NCBI GenBank assembly: GCA_963701445.1
Contig: CAVPAM010000027.1
Span: 124,001 to 188,000 of the forward strand
Length of the DNA stretch: 64,000 nt
Origin: CAKZLS01 sp963701445
GTDB taxonomy: Bacteria > Pseudomonadota > Alphaproteobacteria > Rhodospirillales > Defluviicoccaceae
Direction: 5' to 3'
Part shown: positions 44,507 to 53,861 of the stretch, piece after piece
How the letters are laid out: every line of letters starts with the position of its first letter
Position numbering within the stretch: position 1 is the first letter of the stretch
Notes under the pieces: generated by a model
The model's database searches: none
Seen by the model: only the letters and a program-made list of their open reading frames with translations
Told to the model about the DNA's origin: nothing
Program-made: the position numbers and the translations under genes

Positions 44507-46120
44507 TCAGTTGGCCTGACGGCGGAGAAACGCGGGAATGTCCAGCAGGTCGTCTTCCTGTTTGGAGGACGGCAGGCGTTCCTCCGGATTCGGAGCGCCA
44601 AGGCGGCCACCGTCTTCGCCGGTCCGCGTCGAGTGCTCCTTCGAGAAGTCCGGCTGAACCGGGGGCTTCGGTGTCCGGGCGCCCCGGCCCGCGCCCATCA
44701 CGGACGCGAACAGGCTGGCCACCTTCGGCCGGCTCCGCTGAGGTTCGCTCTCGGCGCCGCCAACGCTGTGTCCGCTCGGCACCAGCGCGGAGGACGCGGC
44801 GGACGCTGGCGCGCCGAGGCTGTCGATGCGGGAACGCGACATGGGCGCCGGCGGAATGAACGCATCCTTGGGCACGGACGCCGACACGGGGCTGCCCCCG
44901 CCGACGGCGGTCATGGCGACGGCTTCCTCCGCCTCGGCCACTTCGCGGTCAGCCTCTGCGGTGTCGTCAGAGGTCTGCTTGATGACCTCGTTCAACGACG
45001 CGACCGCCGGCGTGGCATTCTCGCCGGTTCCCGCCTGAGCGGCGGCGGCAAGGTCTCGCTCCGGCGCACCGACCGTCCGCTGGGTGCGGAAATCGGAGAT
45101 GGCGTTCACCACGTTGGGTTTCGCGGGAACAGGCTGCTGCGCGACGGCGGCGTCCATGCCGGTCGTCACGACCGAAACCCGCATCTTGCCGTTCATGGAG
45201 TCGTCGAACGTCGATCCGAAAATGATGTAGGCCTCGGAATCCACCTCGGAGCGAATGCGGTTTGCGGCCTCGTCGACCTCGAACAGGGTCATGTCCATGC
45301 CGCCAGTGATGTTGATGAGCATCCCGCGGGCGCCCTTCATCGACACATCGTCGAGCAACGGGTTGGAGATCGCGGCCTCGGCGGCGTCCAGGGCGCGGCG
45401 TTCGCCCTCGGCCTCGCCGGTTCCCATCATCGCCTTGCCCATCTCGCTCATCACCGCGCGGATGTCGGCGAAGTCGAGGTTGATCAGTCCCGGCATCACC
45501 ATCAGGTCGGTGACCCCCCGCACGCCCGAATGCAGCACGTCATCCGCCATCTTGAACGCGTCGGAGAAGGTCGTGTGTTCGTTGGCGACCCGGAACAGGT
45601 TCTGGTTGGGAATGATGATCAGGGTGTCGACGAACTGCTCCAGTTCCTCGATCCCCCGCTCCGCGGTCTTCATGCGGTGCGAGCCCTCGAAGTGGAAGGG
45701 CTTGGTCACCACGCCGACGGTGAGTATACCCTGCTCGCGCGCCGCCCGCGCGATGACGGGTCCGGCGCCCGTGCCGGTTCCGCCGCCCATTCCGGCCGCG
45801 ATGAAGGCCATGTTGGAGCCGCGAAGCTCCTCGATGATTTCTTCCAGCGCCTCTTCGGCGGCGATGCGTCCGATGTCGGGCCGCGACCCCGCGCCGAGGC
45901 CCTGGGTCACGGTCACGCCGAGCTGGATGCGCCGTTCCGAGCGCGACTGCGACAGCGCCTGGGCATCGGTGTTGGCGACGACGAATTCGACACCGTCCAG
46001 GTGAGAGTTGATCATGTTGTTGACGGCGTTGCCACCGGCTCCGCCGACACCGAACACCGTGATCCTCGGCCTCAGGTCGGGCATCAGATCGTTCGTGGGA
46101 ATTGTCAGGTTAATGGTCAT
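44507..46120 (-). CDS. ftsZ: Cell division GTPase FtsZ
   Basis: A 537-residue tubulin homolog forming the Z-ring. The GTP signature GGGTGTG is at 112-118, preceded by VFGVGGAGGNAVNNMI and followed by the T7 loop INLDFADIRAVMSEMG. The linker after residue 320 is long (about 190 residues) and Ala/Pro/Ser-rich, usual for alphaproteobacteria, and the C-terminal peptide DLLDIPAFLRRQAN binds FtsA. ATG at 46120 is chosen because GGAGG lies just upstream inside an alternative 12-base longer start. It follows ftsA by 36 bases. Confidence 0.98.
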   Translation of the reverse strand: MTINLTIPTNDLMPDLRPRITVFGVGGAGGNAVNNMINSHLDGVEFVVANTDAQALSQSRSERRIQLGVTVTQGLGAGSRPDIGRIAAEEALEEIIEELRGSNMAFIAAGMGGGTGTGAGPVIARAAREQGILTVGVVTKPFHFEGSHRMKTAERGIEELEQFVDTLIIIPNQNLFRVANEHTTFSDAFKMADDVLHSGVRGVTDLMVMPGLINLDFADIRAVMSEMGKAMMGTGEAEGERRALDAAEAAISNPLLDDVSMKGARGMLINITGGMDMTLFEVDEAANRIRSEVDSEAYIIFGSTFDDSMNGKMRVSVVTTGMDAAVAQQPVPAKPNVVNAISDFRTQRTVGAPERDLAAAAQAGTGENATPAVASLNEVIKQTSDDTAEADREVAEAEEAVAMTAVGGGSPVSASVPKDAFIPPAPMSRSRIDSLGAPASAASSALVPSGHSVGGAESEPQRSRPKVASLFASVMGAGRGARTPKPPVQPDFSKEHSTRTGEDGGRLGAPNPEERLPSSKQEDDLLDIPAFLRRQAN

Positions 46121-46156
46121 TTCGGCCTCCATCCGTTGAGCATTGGAACGATTGAG

Positions 46157-47440
46157 TTAGAAGTTTTCCCGTAGCCATTGTCCGATCCGACCGAGCTTCG
46201 TGGTCGGCTCCTCCACGGGCCCGCTGGTCTGGTGAACACTGTCGATAGGCTGTTTGAGGATGTACTGAAGAAGTCCCGCGCACGTGGCGAACGCGGGAGC
46301 CGTGGCGGCGTCCGGCAACCCGTCGATGGGTCGGGGACGCCCGAGACGCACCTGCTTGTCGAGAATCATCCCGGCCAATTCGGGCGCTCCCGCCAGTTGG
46401 CTGGCGCCGCCGGTCAGGACGAGGCGCCGGCCGGCGACCTTGCCGAAGCCGGCGTCTTCGAGGTGGGTGCGCACCATCTCGAAGGTTTCTTCCAGCCTCG
46501 GCCGGACGATGCTGACGAGCATGGACCGGGGAACCTGTCCGAAATCGCCCGCGCCGTCATCCGCGATGGGCGGCACTTCGATGAACTGCCGATCGTCGGA
46601 AGGAGATGGAAGACAGCTGCCGAACAGCGTCTTCATTCGCTCGGCCTGCGCCAGGGGCGTCGAAAGGCCGCGAGCGATGTCGTTGGTTACGTGGGCGCCG
46701 CCGATGGGAATGATGTGGGTGTGAACCAGCTCGCCGTCGAAAAAGACGGCGATGGACGTGGTTCCGCCGCCCATGTCGATGAGCGTCACCCCGAGGGCCG
46801 TCTCGTCGTCCACCAGGCATCCCAGCGCCGAGGCATAGGACGTGACCACCTTGCCGGCCGGCTCGAGATGACAGCGCGCCACGCATGTCTTCAGGTTTCG
46901 CAGCGCGCCGCTGGCGGCGGCGATGGTGTGCAGGTTGACGCCCAGGCGCTGCCCGAACATGCCGCGCGGGTCGCGCACGCCCCGGCAACCGTCCACGCTG
47001 TAGCCCACGGGTATGGCGTGGATCACTTCGTGGTCGTCGGGCAGCTCGGCGTCGACGGCGGACGGATCGAGGATCCGGCGAACGTCGGCATCGTCGATCT
47101 GATGACCGGAAACGGACACTTCGTAGGCGATCAGGCGCGACGTGGGGTTGCCGGCGGAGACGTTGACCACGACGTCGCGGATATTCTCGCCGGCCATGCG
47201 CTCGGCGGCCTCCACGGTGGAGCGGATGGTGGCCTCGGCCGCGTCCAGATCCACCAGCGTGCCCGCCCGCAGTCCGCGGGACGCCTGATGTCCGATGCCG
47301 ACCACCCGGAGCGGCTGACCGGCGGTCCGGCGGGCGATGAAACAGCAGACCTTCGTCGTTCCGATATCGAGCGCCGCCACGAGGCCGCTCCGTGACCACG
47401 TCGGAGGTGTGTTCTTGCTTTTCTTCACTGGAGCTCCCAT
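46157..47440 (-). CDS. ftsA: Cell division protein FtsA
   Basis: A 427-residue actin-like membrane tether of FtsZ. LVAALDIGTTKVCCFIARR is phosphate loop 1, VTLIDMGGGTTSIAVFFDGE is phosphate loop 2, and RLVLTGGASQLAGAPELAG is the adenosine motif. The C-terminus TKLGRIGQWLRENF is the amphipathic membrane-targeting helix. It lies 30 bases downstream of ftsQ and 36 upstream of ftsZ. Confidence 0.97.
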   Translation of the reverse strand: MGAPVKKSKNTPPTWSRSGLVAALDIGTTKVCCFIARRTAGQPLRVVGIGHQASRGLRAGTLVDLDAAEATIRSTVEAAERMAGENIRDVVVNVSAGNPTSRLIAYEVSVSGHQIDDADVRRILDPSAVDAELPDDHEVIHAIPVGYSVDGCRGVRDPRGMFGQRLGVNLHTIAAASGALRNLKTCVARCHLEPAGKVVTSYASALGCLVDDETALGVTLIDMGGGTTSIAVFFDGELVHTHIIPIGGAHVTNDIARGLSTPLAQAERMKTLFGSCLPSPSDDRQFIEVPPIADDGAGDFGQVPRSMLVSIVRPRLEETFEMVRTHLEDAGFGKVAGRRLVLTGGASQLAGAPELAGMILDKQVRLGRPRPIDGLPDAATAPAFATCAGLLQYILKQPIDSVHQTSGPVEEPTTKLGRIGQWLRENF

Positions 47441-47470
47441 TCGATTGCTTTCCTTGCCACCCGGGTTTTT

Positions 47471-48328
47471 TTATGTTTCGCGGCCGTTACCGGCGCTCTC
47501 GTGTTCCGGCCTCGGCGCCTTGCGGACGGTCAGGCGATCCGGCAGGCGGAGGTCGAGCATCATGATGTTTTCGCTGATCAGGCCGTGGCGCTGCTGGTAC
47601 TCGGCCAGTCTCCTCCAGGCGGTGAGCGGGTCCTCCTCGGGAAGGCGGACGCTGATGTTTCCGGCCAGGCGCAGATTCCACCGCCGCCCGCCGACGCGAA
47701 TCGCCACCTCCACCATGTCCCTGAGGTCCGGCTCGCTCTCCAGCATCCGCACGAGCTCGGTCATGTGATTGGGCGCGTCCTCGCCGACGACGACCAGCAG
47801 ATGGCCGTAGGGTTCCACGTTCTCGCGGACGATCACCTCGCCGCTCTCGTCGATCACCGCCAACTCGCCCTTGTATTGCCAGAGCGCCAGCGGGCGGCGC
47901 TCGATCACATGCAGGACCAGCGTGTCCGGCAGCAGCCGCTCGATGGAGGCCTGCCCGATCCAGGGCAGGGCCAGGATCCGTTCGCGCGCCGCGTGAATGT
48001 CGATGTCGAGAATGGGCGACCCCCGCTCAACGCCGAGCGCCTCCAGAAGCTCCGCGCGCGGGGTCTGGTGGCGGCCGACGACGAACACTTCCTCCACGGT
48101 CAACCCGAGGTCCGCCGTCAACCCGACCAGCGAAGTCCGCGCGGACTCCGCCATCCGGTGGGGCAATTGTGCCTCCCAGGCCCAGTAGCAACCGCCGACG
48201 ACGGCCACCGCCGCGGCGACCGCCGCGCCGAAGAACACGGGCCGGCTGCGCCACAGGGGAACCACTCTCCGGCGAGGCTGGCCGCGAGTTTTGGACGCCG
48301 CCGCGCTTTTTTTCTTCATCAGTCGCAT
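47471..48328 (-). CDS. ftsQ: Cell division protein FtsQ
   Basis: A 285-residue bitopic protein linking early and late division proteins. A basic cytoplasmic tail (KKKSAAASKTRGQPRRR) precedes one membrane helix (FFGAAVAAAVAVVGGCYWAW), the POTRA domain (LGLTVEEVFVVGRHQTPRAE, SPILDIDIHAARERILALPW) and the beta domain with RLPDRLTV near the end. ATG at 48328 follows GGTGGAG with ideal spacing; ATG at 48319, which overlaps the ddl stop as TGATG, is the alternative. Confidence 0.94.
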   Translation of the reverse strand: MRLMKKKSAAASKTRGQPRRRVVPLWRSRPVFFGAAVAAAVAVVGGCYWAWEAQLPHRMAESARTSLVGLTADLGLTVEEVFVVGRHQTPRAELLEALGVERGSPILDIDIHAARERILALPWIGQASIERLLPDTLVLHVIERRPLALWQYKGELAVIDESGEVIVRENVEPYGHLLVVVGEDAPNHMTELVRMLESEPDLRDMVEVAIRVGGRRWNLRLAGNISVRLPEEDPLTAWRRLAEYQQRHGLISENIMMLDLRLPDRLTVRKAPRPEHESAGNGRET

Positions 48329-49221
48329 TCCGCGTTCTCCACCATCCAGGAGACCAAATCTTCGAATGAAATCCCCACGTGGGCCGCCTGTTCGGGAACC
48401 AGGGAGGTCGGCGTCATGCCGGGCTGGGTATTGACCTCGAGCATGTACAAGGTGCGGCCGTCGAAGCGGAAATCGGCCCGCGACACACCCCGGCACCCGA
48501 GGGTCCGGTGCGCCCGAAGAGCCAGATCGAGGGCCGTCTCCGTCACCTCGGCACCGACCTCGGCGGGGATCACGTGGATGGAGCCGCCGTCCGCGTACTT
48601 GGCGTCGTAGTCGTAGAACCCCCGCTGGGTGGTGATCTCGGTCACGGCCAGGGGTCGGTCTCCCATGACCGCCACCGTCAGCTCGCGTCCCGCGATGAAC
48701 CGTTCGACCATGACTTCCTTGCCGAACGGCCATTCGCCGTCGCCGAAGGGCCGCGCGTTGTCTCCGTCGCGAACGATGTGCACGCCGACACTGGACCCCT
48801 CGTCGAGGGGTTTGATCACGTAGGGGCGCGGCATCACGTCGCCGTTCAGGACCCGGTCGCGATCGACGATCAGGTGTTCGGCGACCGGGATCCCGGCCTC
48901 GGCGAACAGCCGCTTGGACATCGGCTTGTGCATGGCCAGCGCCGAGGCGAGAAGCCCGGAATGGGTGTACGGCAGCGCCAGGATGTTGAGCAGTCCCTGG
49001 ATGCAGCCGTCCTCGCCGTAGCGGCCGTGGAGGGCGTTGAACACCACGTCGGGACGGGGCGAAAGCTGTTCGAGGATGCCGTTCGGATCGCGCCGGACGT
49101 CGACTTCGCTGACTTCGTAACCGGCGGCGCGCAGGGCCTTGGCGCAGGCCGCGCCGCTGACCAGCGACACCTCGCGCTCCGCCGACCACCCGCCCTTCAG
49201 GACCGCCACGTGACATTTCAT
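48319..49221 (-). CDS. ddl: D-alanine-D-alanine ligase
   Basis: A 300-residue ATP-grasp enzyme making D-Ala-D-Ala for the peptidoglycan stem peptide. It starts HVAVLKGGWSAEREVSLVSG with the serine loop, has FNALHGRYGEDGCIQGLLNI, the ATP-binding YVIKPLDEGSSVGVHIV and the magnesium/catalytic GVSRADFRFDGRTLYMLEVN. It ends PGMTPTSLVPEQAAHVGISF as in DdlB. The ATG at 49221 overlaps the murB stop (ATGA) and has GGAG 8 bases upstream, which decides against ATG at 49227. Confidence 0.97.
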   Translation of the reverse strand: MKCHVAVLKGGWSAEREVSLVSGAACAKALRAAGYEVSEVDVRRDPNGILEQLSPRPDVVFNALHGRYGEDGCIQGLLNILALPYTHSGLLASALAMHKPMSKRLFAEAGIPVAEHLIVDRDRVLNGDVMPRPYVIKPLDEGSSVGVHIVRDGDNARPFGDGEWPFGKEVMVERFIAGRELTVAVMGDRPLAVTEITTQRGFYDYDAKYADGGSIHVIPAEVGAEVTETALDLALRAHRTLGCRGVSRADFRFDGRTLYMLEVNTQPGMTPTSLVPEQAAHVGISFEDLVSWMVENAECD

Positions 49222-50171
49222 TGCCATGTCTCCAAACTTCCGGCCGCCCCCGAGGGGACGCCGATGCGCCGGATTTCCCATTCCAGCGTCACGCCGCTGG
49301 TTTCGAAGACCCGGCGGCGCACGTCCTCGCCGAGCGCCTCCAGGTCGGCCGCGGTCGCGCTTCCGGTGTTGATCAGGAAATTGCAGTGCTGTTCCGAAAC
49401 CTTGGCGCCGCCGCGCTCCAGTCCCCGGCACCCGGCCGCGTCGATCAGCTCCCAGGCCTTTTGTCCCGCCGGATTGGCGAAGGTGCTGCCGCCGGTGCGG
49501 GTCCGGATCGGCTGACTCCGCTCGCGGGCCTCGCGGATGGCGTCCATTCGCTGGCCGATGGTCGCGGGATCGGCGAAGCATCCCCGGAGCCGGGCCGACA
49601 CGAACAGCCAGTCCGCCGGAACGCCGCAGCCGCGATAGCGGAACCCGAGATCGTCGGGGGTCAGGTCGTGAATGATACCGGTGTCGTCGAGGGCGCGGGC
49701 GGCGAGCACCACGTCCTTCATTTCCCCGCCGTAGGCTCCGGCGTTCATGCGCAGCGCGCCGCCGATGGTTCCGGGCACGCCGCTCAGGAACTCCAGGCCG
49801 GCGATCCCGGCGTCGCGCGCGGACAGCGCGACGTTGAGATCCAGGGCCGACGCGCCGACGTTCATCACGTCGTTTTCCGCCTCGATGCGCGCGAACGGCC
49901 GTCCCAGGCGGACCACCACGCCGGGAACGCCGCCGTCGCGGACCAGCAGGTTGGAACCCACGCCAAGCACGGTGACCGGCACGTCGCCGGGTTTCGCCGC
50001 GAGGAACTCGGCGAGATCCTCGGCGTCGGCGGGACGGAACATGACCTCGGCCGGACCGCCCACCCGGAACCAGGTGACCGGACCGAGCGGCGCGCCGGCG
50101 GCATAGCGGCCGCGCACCGGCGGCAACCGGTCGATCAACGCGAAACCGTGTTTAACAGCCGCCGCCATCAT
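49218..50171 (-). CDS. murB: UDP-N-acetylenolpyruvoylglucosamine reductase
   Basis: A 317-residue FAD enzyme reducing UDP-enolpyruvyl-GlcNAc to UDP-MurNAc with NADPH. FAD-binding motifs are TWFRVGGPAEVMFRPADAED, VLGVGSNLLVRDGGVPGVVV and GLEFLSGVPGTIGGALRMNA; the general acid Ser is in TGGSTFANPAGQKAWELIDA, and AKVSEQHCNFLINTGSATA is the C-terminal signature. The ATG at 50171 overlaps the murC stop (ATGA) and has GGGAGG 6 bases upstream. Confidence 0.97.
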   Translation of the reverse strand: MMAAAVKHGFALIDRLPPVRGRYAAGAPLGPVTWFRVGGPAEVMFRPADAEDLAEFLAAKPGDVPVTVLGVGSNLLVRDGGVPGVVVRLGRPFARIEAENDVMNVGASALDLNVALSARDAGIAGLEFLSGVPGTIGGALRMNAGAYGGEMKDVVLAARALDDTGIIHDLTPDDLGFRYRGCGVPADWLFVSARLRGCFADPATIGQRMDAIREARERSQPIRTRTGGSTFANPAGQKAWELIDAAGCRGLERGGAKVSEQHCNFLINTGSATAADLEALGEDVRRRVFETSGVTLEWEIRRIGVPSGAAGSLETWQ

Positions 50172-51598
50172 CGGCCGCCTCCCGGCTCGCCGTGGCAGAG
50201 GCGGCGCAACGCGTCGGGCAGCGCCTGCGCCCAGGTGGTGACACTTCCCGCGCCCAGGCACACGACGAAATCGCCGGGACCCGCGAGATCGTGGATCAGC
50301 CCGGCGAGATCCTCTGGATCCGGCAGCGCGATGACCCGCCGATGGCCGTGCGCGCGCAGACCGTCGACCAGGGCGTCCCGGTCAATGCCCTCGATGGGCG
50401 GCTCGCCGGCGGGGTAGACCTCCGCCACCACCACCGCGTCGGCATCGTTGAAACAGGCGCAGAACTCCTCGAACAGGTCGCGCAAGCGGCTGTAGCGATG
50501 CGGCTGAACCACGGCGATGACCTGGCCCGAACCCGCCGTCCGGGCGGCCCCCAGAACGGCCGCGATCTCCACCGGGTGGTGCGCGTAGTCGTCGATCACG
50601 GTCACGCCGCCCACTTCGCCGGTCCGGGTAAACCGGCGGTTGACCCCCTCGAAACCGGCGAGCGCCGCGCGGAGCACGTCGTCGTCGATGTCCATTTCAT
50701 TGGCGATGGCGATGGCGGCCAGGGCATTCTGCGCGTTGTGCCGGCCGTACATGGGAAGATGGAGCCGTTCCACGCTTCGCGACGCGCCGGTGGCGCGATC
50801 GGTAATGACCGCGTCGAACCGGACCCCATCGGCTCCGAATTCCAGGTTTATCCCGCGCACGTCGGCCTGCGGACTGAACCCGTAGGTCACGACCCGCCGG
50901 TCGAGAACCTTGGGGATCATCGCCTGGACCTCGGGGTGGTCGATGCAGAGCGCGGCGAACCCGTAGAACGGGATGTTGGCGACGAACGAGGCGAACGCGT
51001 TGCGAAGGGCGTCGAAATCGCCGTAGTGGTCCAGGTGTTCGGGATCGATGTTGGTCACCACCGCGATCGTGGCCGGAAGCTTCACGAAGGTGCCGTCCAA
51101 CTCGTCGGCCTCGGCGACCACCCAGTCGCCGCCGCCGAGCCGGGCGTTGGACCCCCAGGCATTGATGATGCCGCCGTTGACCACCGTCGGATCCATCCCG
51201 GCGGCGTCGAGGACCGCGGCCACCAGCGACGTCGTCGTGGTCTTGCCGTGCGTTCCGGCGACCGCGATGGACCATTTCAGCCGCATCAACTCGGCCAGCA
51301 TCTCGGCCCGCCTGACGACGGGGACCAGCCGCTTGCGCGCCGCCACGATTTCCGGATTGTCGGGGCTGACCGCCGAGGACACCACCAGCACGTGGGCGTC
51401 GCCCAGATTGGCCTCCTGGTGTCCGATGGCGACCGGAATGCCCATGGCGCGGAGCCGGCGGGTGTTGTGGTTTTCGGCGCGGTCGCTACCCTGAACGGCG
51501 TAATCCAGGTTGTGAAGCAGCTCGGCGATACCGCTCATGCCGATGCCGCCGATGCCGACGAAATGAATGGTGCCGACGGTGAGGGGAAGCGCCTTCAT
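50168..51598 (-). CDS. murC: UDP-N-acetylmuramate-L-alanine ligase
   Basis: A 476-residue cytoplasmic ATP-dependent ligase adding L-Ala to UDP-MurNAc. The Rossmann start is HFVGIGGIGMSGIAELL, the P-loop is GTHGKTTTT near 115-123, VVAEADELDGTF and TNIDPEHLDHYG follow, then NAQNALAAIAIA and the C-terminal DDYAHHPVEIAAVLGAAR with QPHRYSRL. It overlaps both murG and murB by 4 bases. Confidence 0.98.
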   Translation of the reverse strand: MKALPLTVGTIHFVGIGGIGMSGIAELLHNLDYAVQGSDRAENHNTRRLRAMGIPVAIGHQEANLGDAHVLVVSSAVSPDNPEIVAARKRLVPVVRRAEMLAELMRLKWSIAVAGTHGKTTTTSLVAAVLDAAGMDPTVVNGGIINAWGSNARLGGGDWVVAEADELDGTFVKLPATIAVVTNIDPEHLDHYGDFDALRNAFASFVANIPFYGFAALCIDHPEVQAMIPKVLDRRVVTYGFSPQADVRGINLEFGADGVRFDAVITDRATGASRSVERLHLPMYGRHNAQNALAAIAIANEMDIDDDVLRAALAGFEGVNRRFTRTGEVGGVTVIDDYAHHPVEIAAVLGAARTAGSGQVIAVVQPHRYSRLRDLFEEFCACFNDADAVVVAEVYPAGEPPIEGIDRDALVDGLRAHGHRRVIALPDPEDLAGLIHDLAGPGDFVVCLGAGSVTTWAQALPDALRRLCHGEPGGGR

Positions 51599-52743
51599 GC
51601 GGCTTGCCTCCCGTCGGCCGAATGCTCGTTGGCGCCGTTGGGCTCGACCATCTCCAGCACCGCGTCGGCCAACCGCCGGGCGGCGTCCGGGTTGCCGGCG
51701 GCGTGGGCCTTGTCCGCCGCCGTTTCCAAGACCGCCGGGTTCGCCAGCAGGGAGGCCAGCCGCGCGGCCAGAGACTCGGGAGAGAACCGGTCCTGCGGGA
51801 CGAGCCAGGCGGCGCCGGCGGCATCGAGCGCGCGCGCGTTGGCGGTCTGGTGATCGTCGATGGCGTGCGGATACGGGACCAGAACGGCGGGCCGGCCGAC
51901 GGCGGTCAGTTCACCCACCGTGGACGCTCCCGACCGGGCGATCACCAGATGGGCGCTGGCGAGGCGGTCCGGAACATCGTCGAAGAACGAGCCGAGGTCC
52001 GCCGTCACGCCCAGTCCCTCGTAGGCGGCGCGGACGCGATCCAGGTCCTCGGGGCGGCACTGCTGGCTGATCGCGAGCCGGCCTCGCGCGCTCTCCGGCA
52101 TCCGTTCGACGGCCGCCGGAACCACGTCGCTGAACACCCGGGCGCCCTGGCTGCCGCCGAGCACGAGAAGGCGGACGGGGCCGCCGCTTTCGATGCGGGC
52201 ATAGGGCCGCCCGCGCGCGGTCGCGAAGGCCGGCCGGACCGGCATCCCGGTGCGAACGATCTTTCCGGCGCCGCCGGCCGGCAGGCCGCCGACCTCGTCG
52301 AACGCCGTGGCCACGCGCGCGACCCGCGCGGCGAGCAGCCGGTTGGCGCGGCCGAGGATGGCGTTCTGCTCGTGGATCAGCGTGGGCACGCCGGTCATGG
52401 CGGCGGCGAGCATGGTCGGAACGGACGCGTAGCCGCCGAAGCCGACGGCGGCCCGTGGCGCCGTCCGTTTCAGAAGCGAACGGGCCTGGAAGAACCCGAG
52501 CGCGAGTTCGGTCCCGCCCTGGAGACGCGCGATCAGGTTGCGGCCGGCCATGCGCCCGCAGCGCACGAACCGCATTTCCACGTCGCCGAGCACTCCGCCG
52601 TAGGCGCCGCCGCGCCGGTCGGTGAACAGGACCAGCCGAACGCCCCGATCGAGCAGTTCGGCGGCCAGGGCCTCCGCCGGAAAGACGTGCCCGCCGGTGC
52701 CGCCGGCGGCGAGAACGACGCACGGGCTGGACGGCGCGGTCAT
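51595..52743 (-). CDS. murG: Lipid II synthase MurG
   Basis: A 382-residue membrane-associated glycosyltransferase adding GlcNAc to lipid I. G-loop 1 reads LAAGGTGGHVFPAEALAAEL, G-loop 2 GFGGYASVPTMLAAAMTGVP and G-loop 3 LVLGGSQGARVFSDVVPAAV. The sugar-donor motif SGASTVGELTAVGRPAVLVP with HQTANARALDAAGAAW is complete. Start ATG overlaps the ftsW stop (ATGA). Confidence 0.97.
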   Translation of the reverse strand: MTAPSSPCVVLAAGGTGGHVFPAEALAAELLDRGVRLVLFTDRRGGAYGGVLGDVEMRFVRCGRMAGRNLIARLQGGTELALGFFQARSLLKRTAPRAAVGFGGYASVPTMLAAAMTGVPTLIHEQNAILGRANRLLAARVARVATAFDEVGGLPAGGAGKIVRTGMPVRPAFATARGRPYARIESGGPVRLLVLGGSQGARVFSDVVPAAVERMPESARGRLAISQQCRPEDLDRVRAAYEGLGVTADLGSFFDDVPDRLASAHLVIARSGASTVGELTAVGRPAVLVPYPHAIDDHQTANARALDAAGAAWLVPQDRFSPESLAARLASLLANPAVLETAADKAHAAGNPDAARRLADAVLEMVEPNGANEHSADGRQAA

Positions 52744-53861
52744 CGTTCCACCTCGCTGTCGGGCCGCGTGCGGGTCAGCGCCAGCACCATTCCCATGGCC
52801 CAGGCCAGCGCGATGGTCGCGGATCCGCCATAGGAGATGAACGGAAGCGTCGTGCCCTTCGGCGGAATGAGATGGGTGGTCGAGGCCATGTTGAGCAACG
52901 CCTGCATCCCGAACTGGGCGAGCAGGCTGGTGGCGGCAAGCACGACGAACAGGTTGTTGTCCTTGAGCGCCCGGCCGAAACCGTGAAGCACCACGAACGC
53001 GAACAGTCCCACGAGGATCAGGCAGACGCCGAGGCCGAACTCCTCGCCGGCGACGGCGAAGATGAAGTCGGCGTGAGCGTCGGGCAACAGTTCCTTGACG
53101 TGCCCCTCGCCCGGACCGCGGCCGAACAGGCCGCCGCTCCGGAAGGCCTCCAACGCCCGGGAAATCTGATAGCCCTCGCCCACGGCGGGGTCGAGGAAGT
53201 GATCGACCCGCAACCGCACATGGTCGAAGGTGAAGTACGCGCCCACCGCGCCGCCCATGAACAGCAGCACGATGAGGATCACCAGGATCATCGGCAATCC
53301 GGCGAGAAAGACCTGCACCGCCCAGGTTCCGGCGATGAGGATGGTCGTGCCCACGTCGGGCTGGCTCAACAGGATGCCGCCGCACAGCATCAACAGCGCG
53401 GTGGAGACGAAGTATCCCGGGAATCCCTGTTCCTGGCGGCTGGCGCAGATGAACCAGGCGGACACCACCGCGAAGGCGGGCTTGAGGAACTCCGACGGCT
53501 GGATGGACAAGCCGCCGAGGCGGATCCAGCGGGTCGCGCCCTTGACCTCGGCGCCGGCGAACAGGGTGGCGATGGTCAGGGCCAGGGCGATGGCGCAGCC
53601 GATGACGCAGGACCGCCTGACGCCCTTGGGCGAGAGCAGGGACGTCGCGAACATCACGATCAGGGCGATGGGCACGTACACCGACTGCCGTCGCGCGAAG
53701 TAGAAGGTGTCGAGGCCGATACGCTCGGCCACCGCCGGCGACGCCGCCATGGTCAGCACGATGCCGATGCCGGCGATCGCCAGGATCGCGGCGAGGGTCC
53801 AGCGGTCCACGGTCCACCACCAGCGGCTGATCAGGCTGGTATCGGTGCGCGGAAAAGCCAT
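52740..53861 (-). CDS. ftsW: SEDS-family septal peptidoglycan polymerase FtsW
   Basis: A 373-residue, ten-helix SEDS glycosyltransferase working with FtsI. Motifs: RWIRLGGLSIQPSEFLKPAF (the family signature), LLSQPDVGTTILIAGTWAVQ with the catalytic Asp, YQISRALEAFRSGGLFGRGP and HADFIFAVAGEEFGLGVCL, ending THLIPPKGTTLPFISYGGSA. ATG overlaps the murD stop by one base (TGATG). Confidence 0.97.
   Translation of the reverse strand: MAFPRTDTSLISRWWWTVDRWTLAAILAIAGIGIVLTMAASPAVAERIGLDTFYFARRQSVYVPIALIVMFATSLLSPKGVRRSCVIGCAIALALTIATLFAGAEVKGATRWIRLGGLSIQPSEFLKPAFAVVSAWFICASRQEQGFPGYFVSTALLMLCGGILLSQPDVGTTILIAGTWAVQVFLAGLPMILVILIVLLFMGGAVGAYFTFDHVRLRVDHFLDPAVGEGYQISRALEAFRSGGLFGRGPGEGHVKELLPDAHADFIFAVAGEEFGLGVCLILVGLFAFVVLHGFGRALKDNNLFVVLAATSLLAQFGMQALLNMASTTHLIPPKGTTLPFISYGGSATIALAWAMGMVLALTRTRPDSEVER

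Noticed and set aside
44159..46174. 671-codon frame antisense to ftsZ and 46178-47395 antisense to ftsA
   Set aside because: Composition is Arg/Gly/His-rich and unrelated to any family; ftsZ and ftsA fully explain the region.
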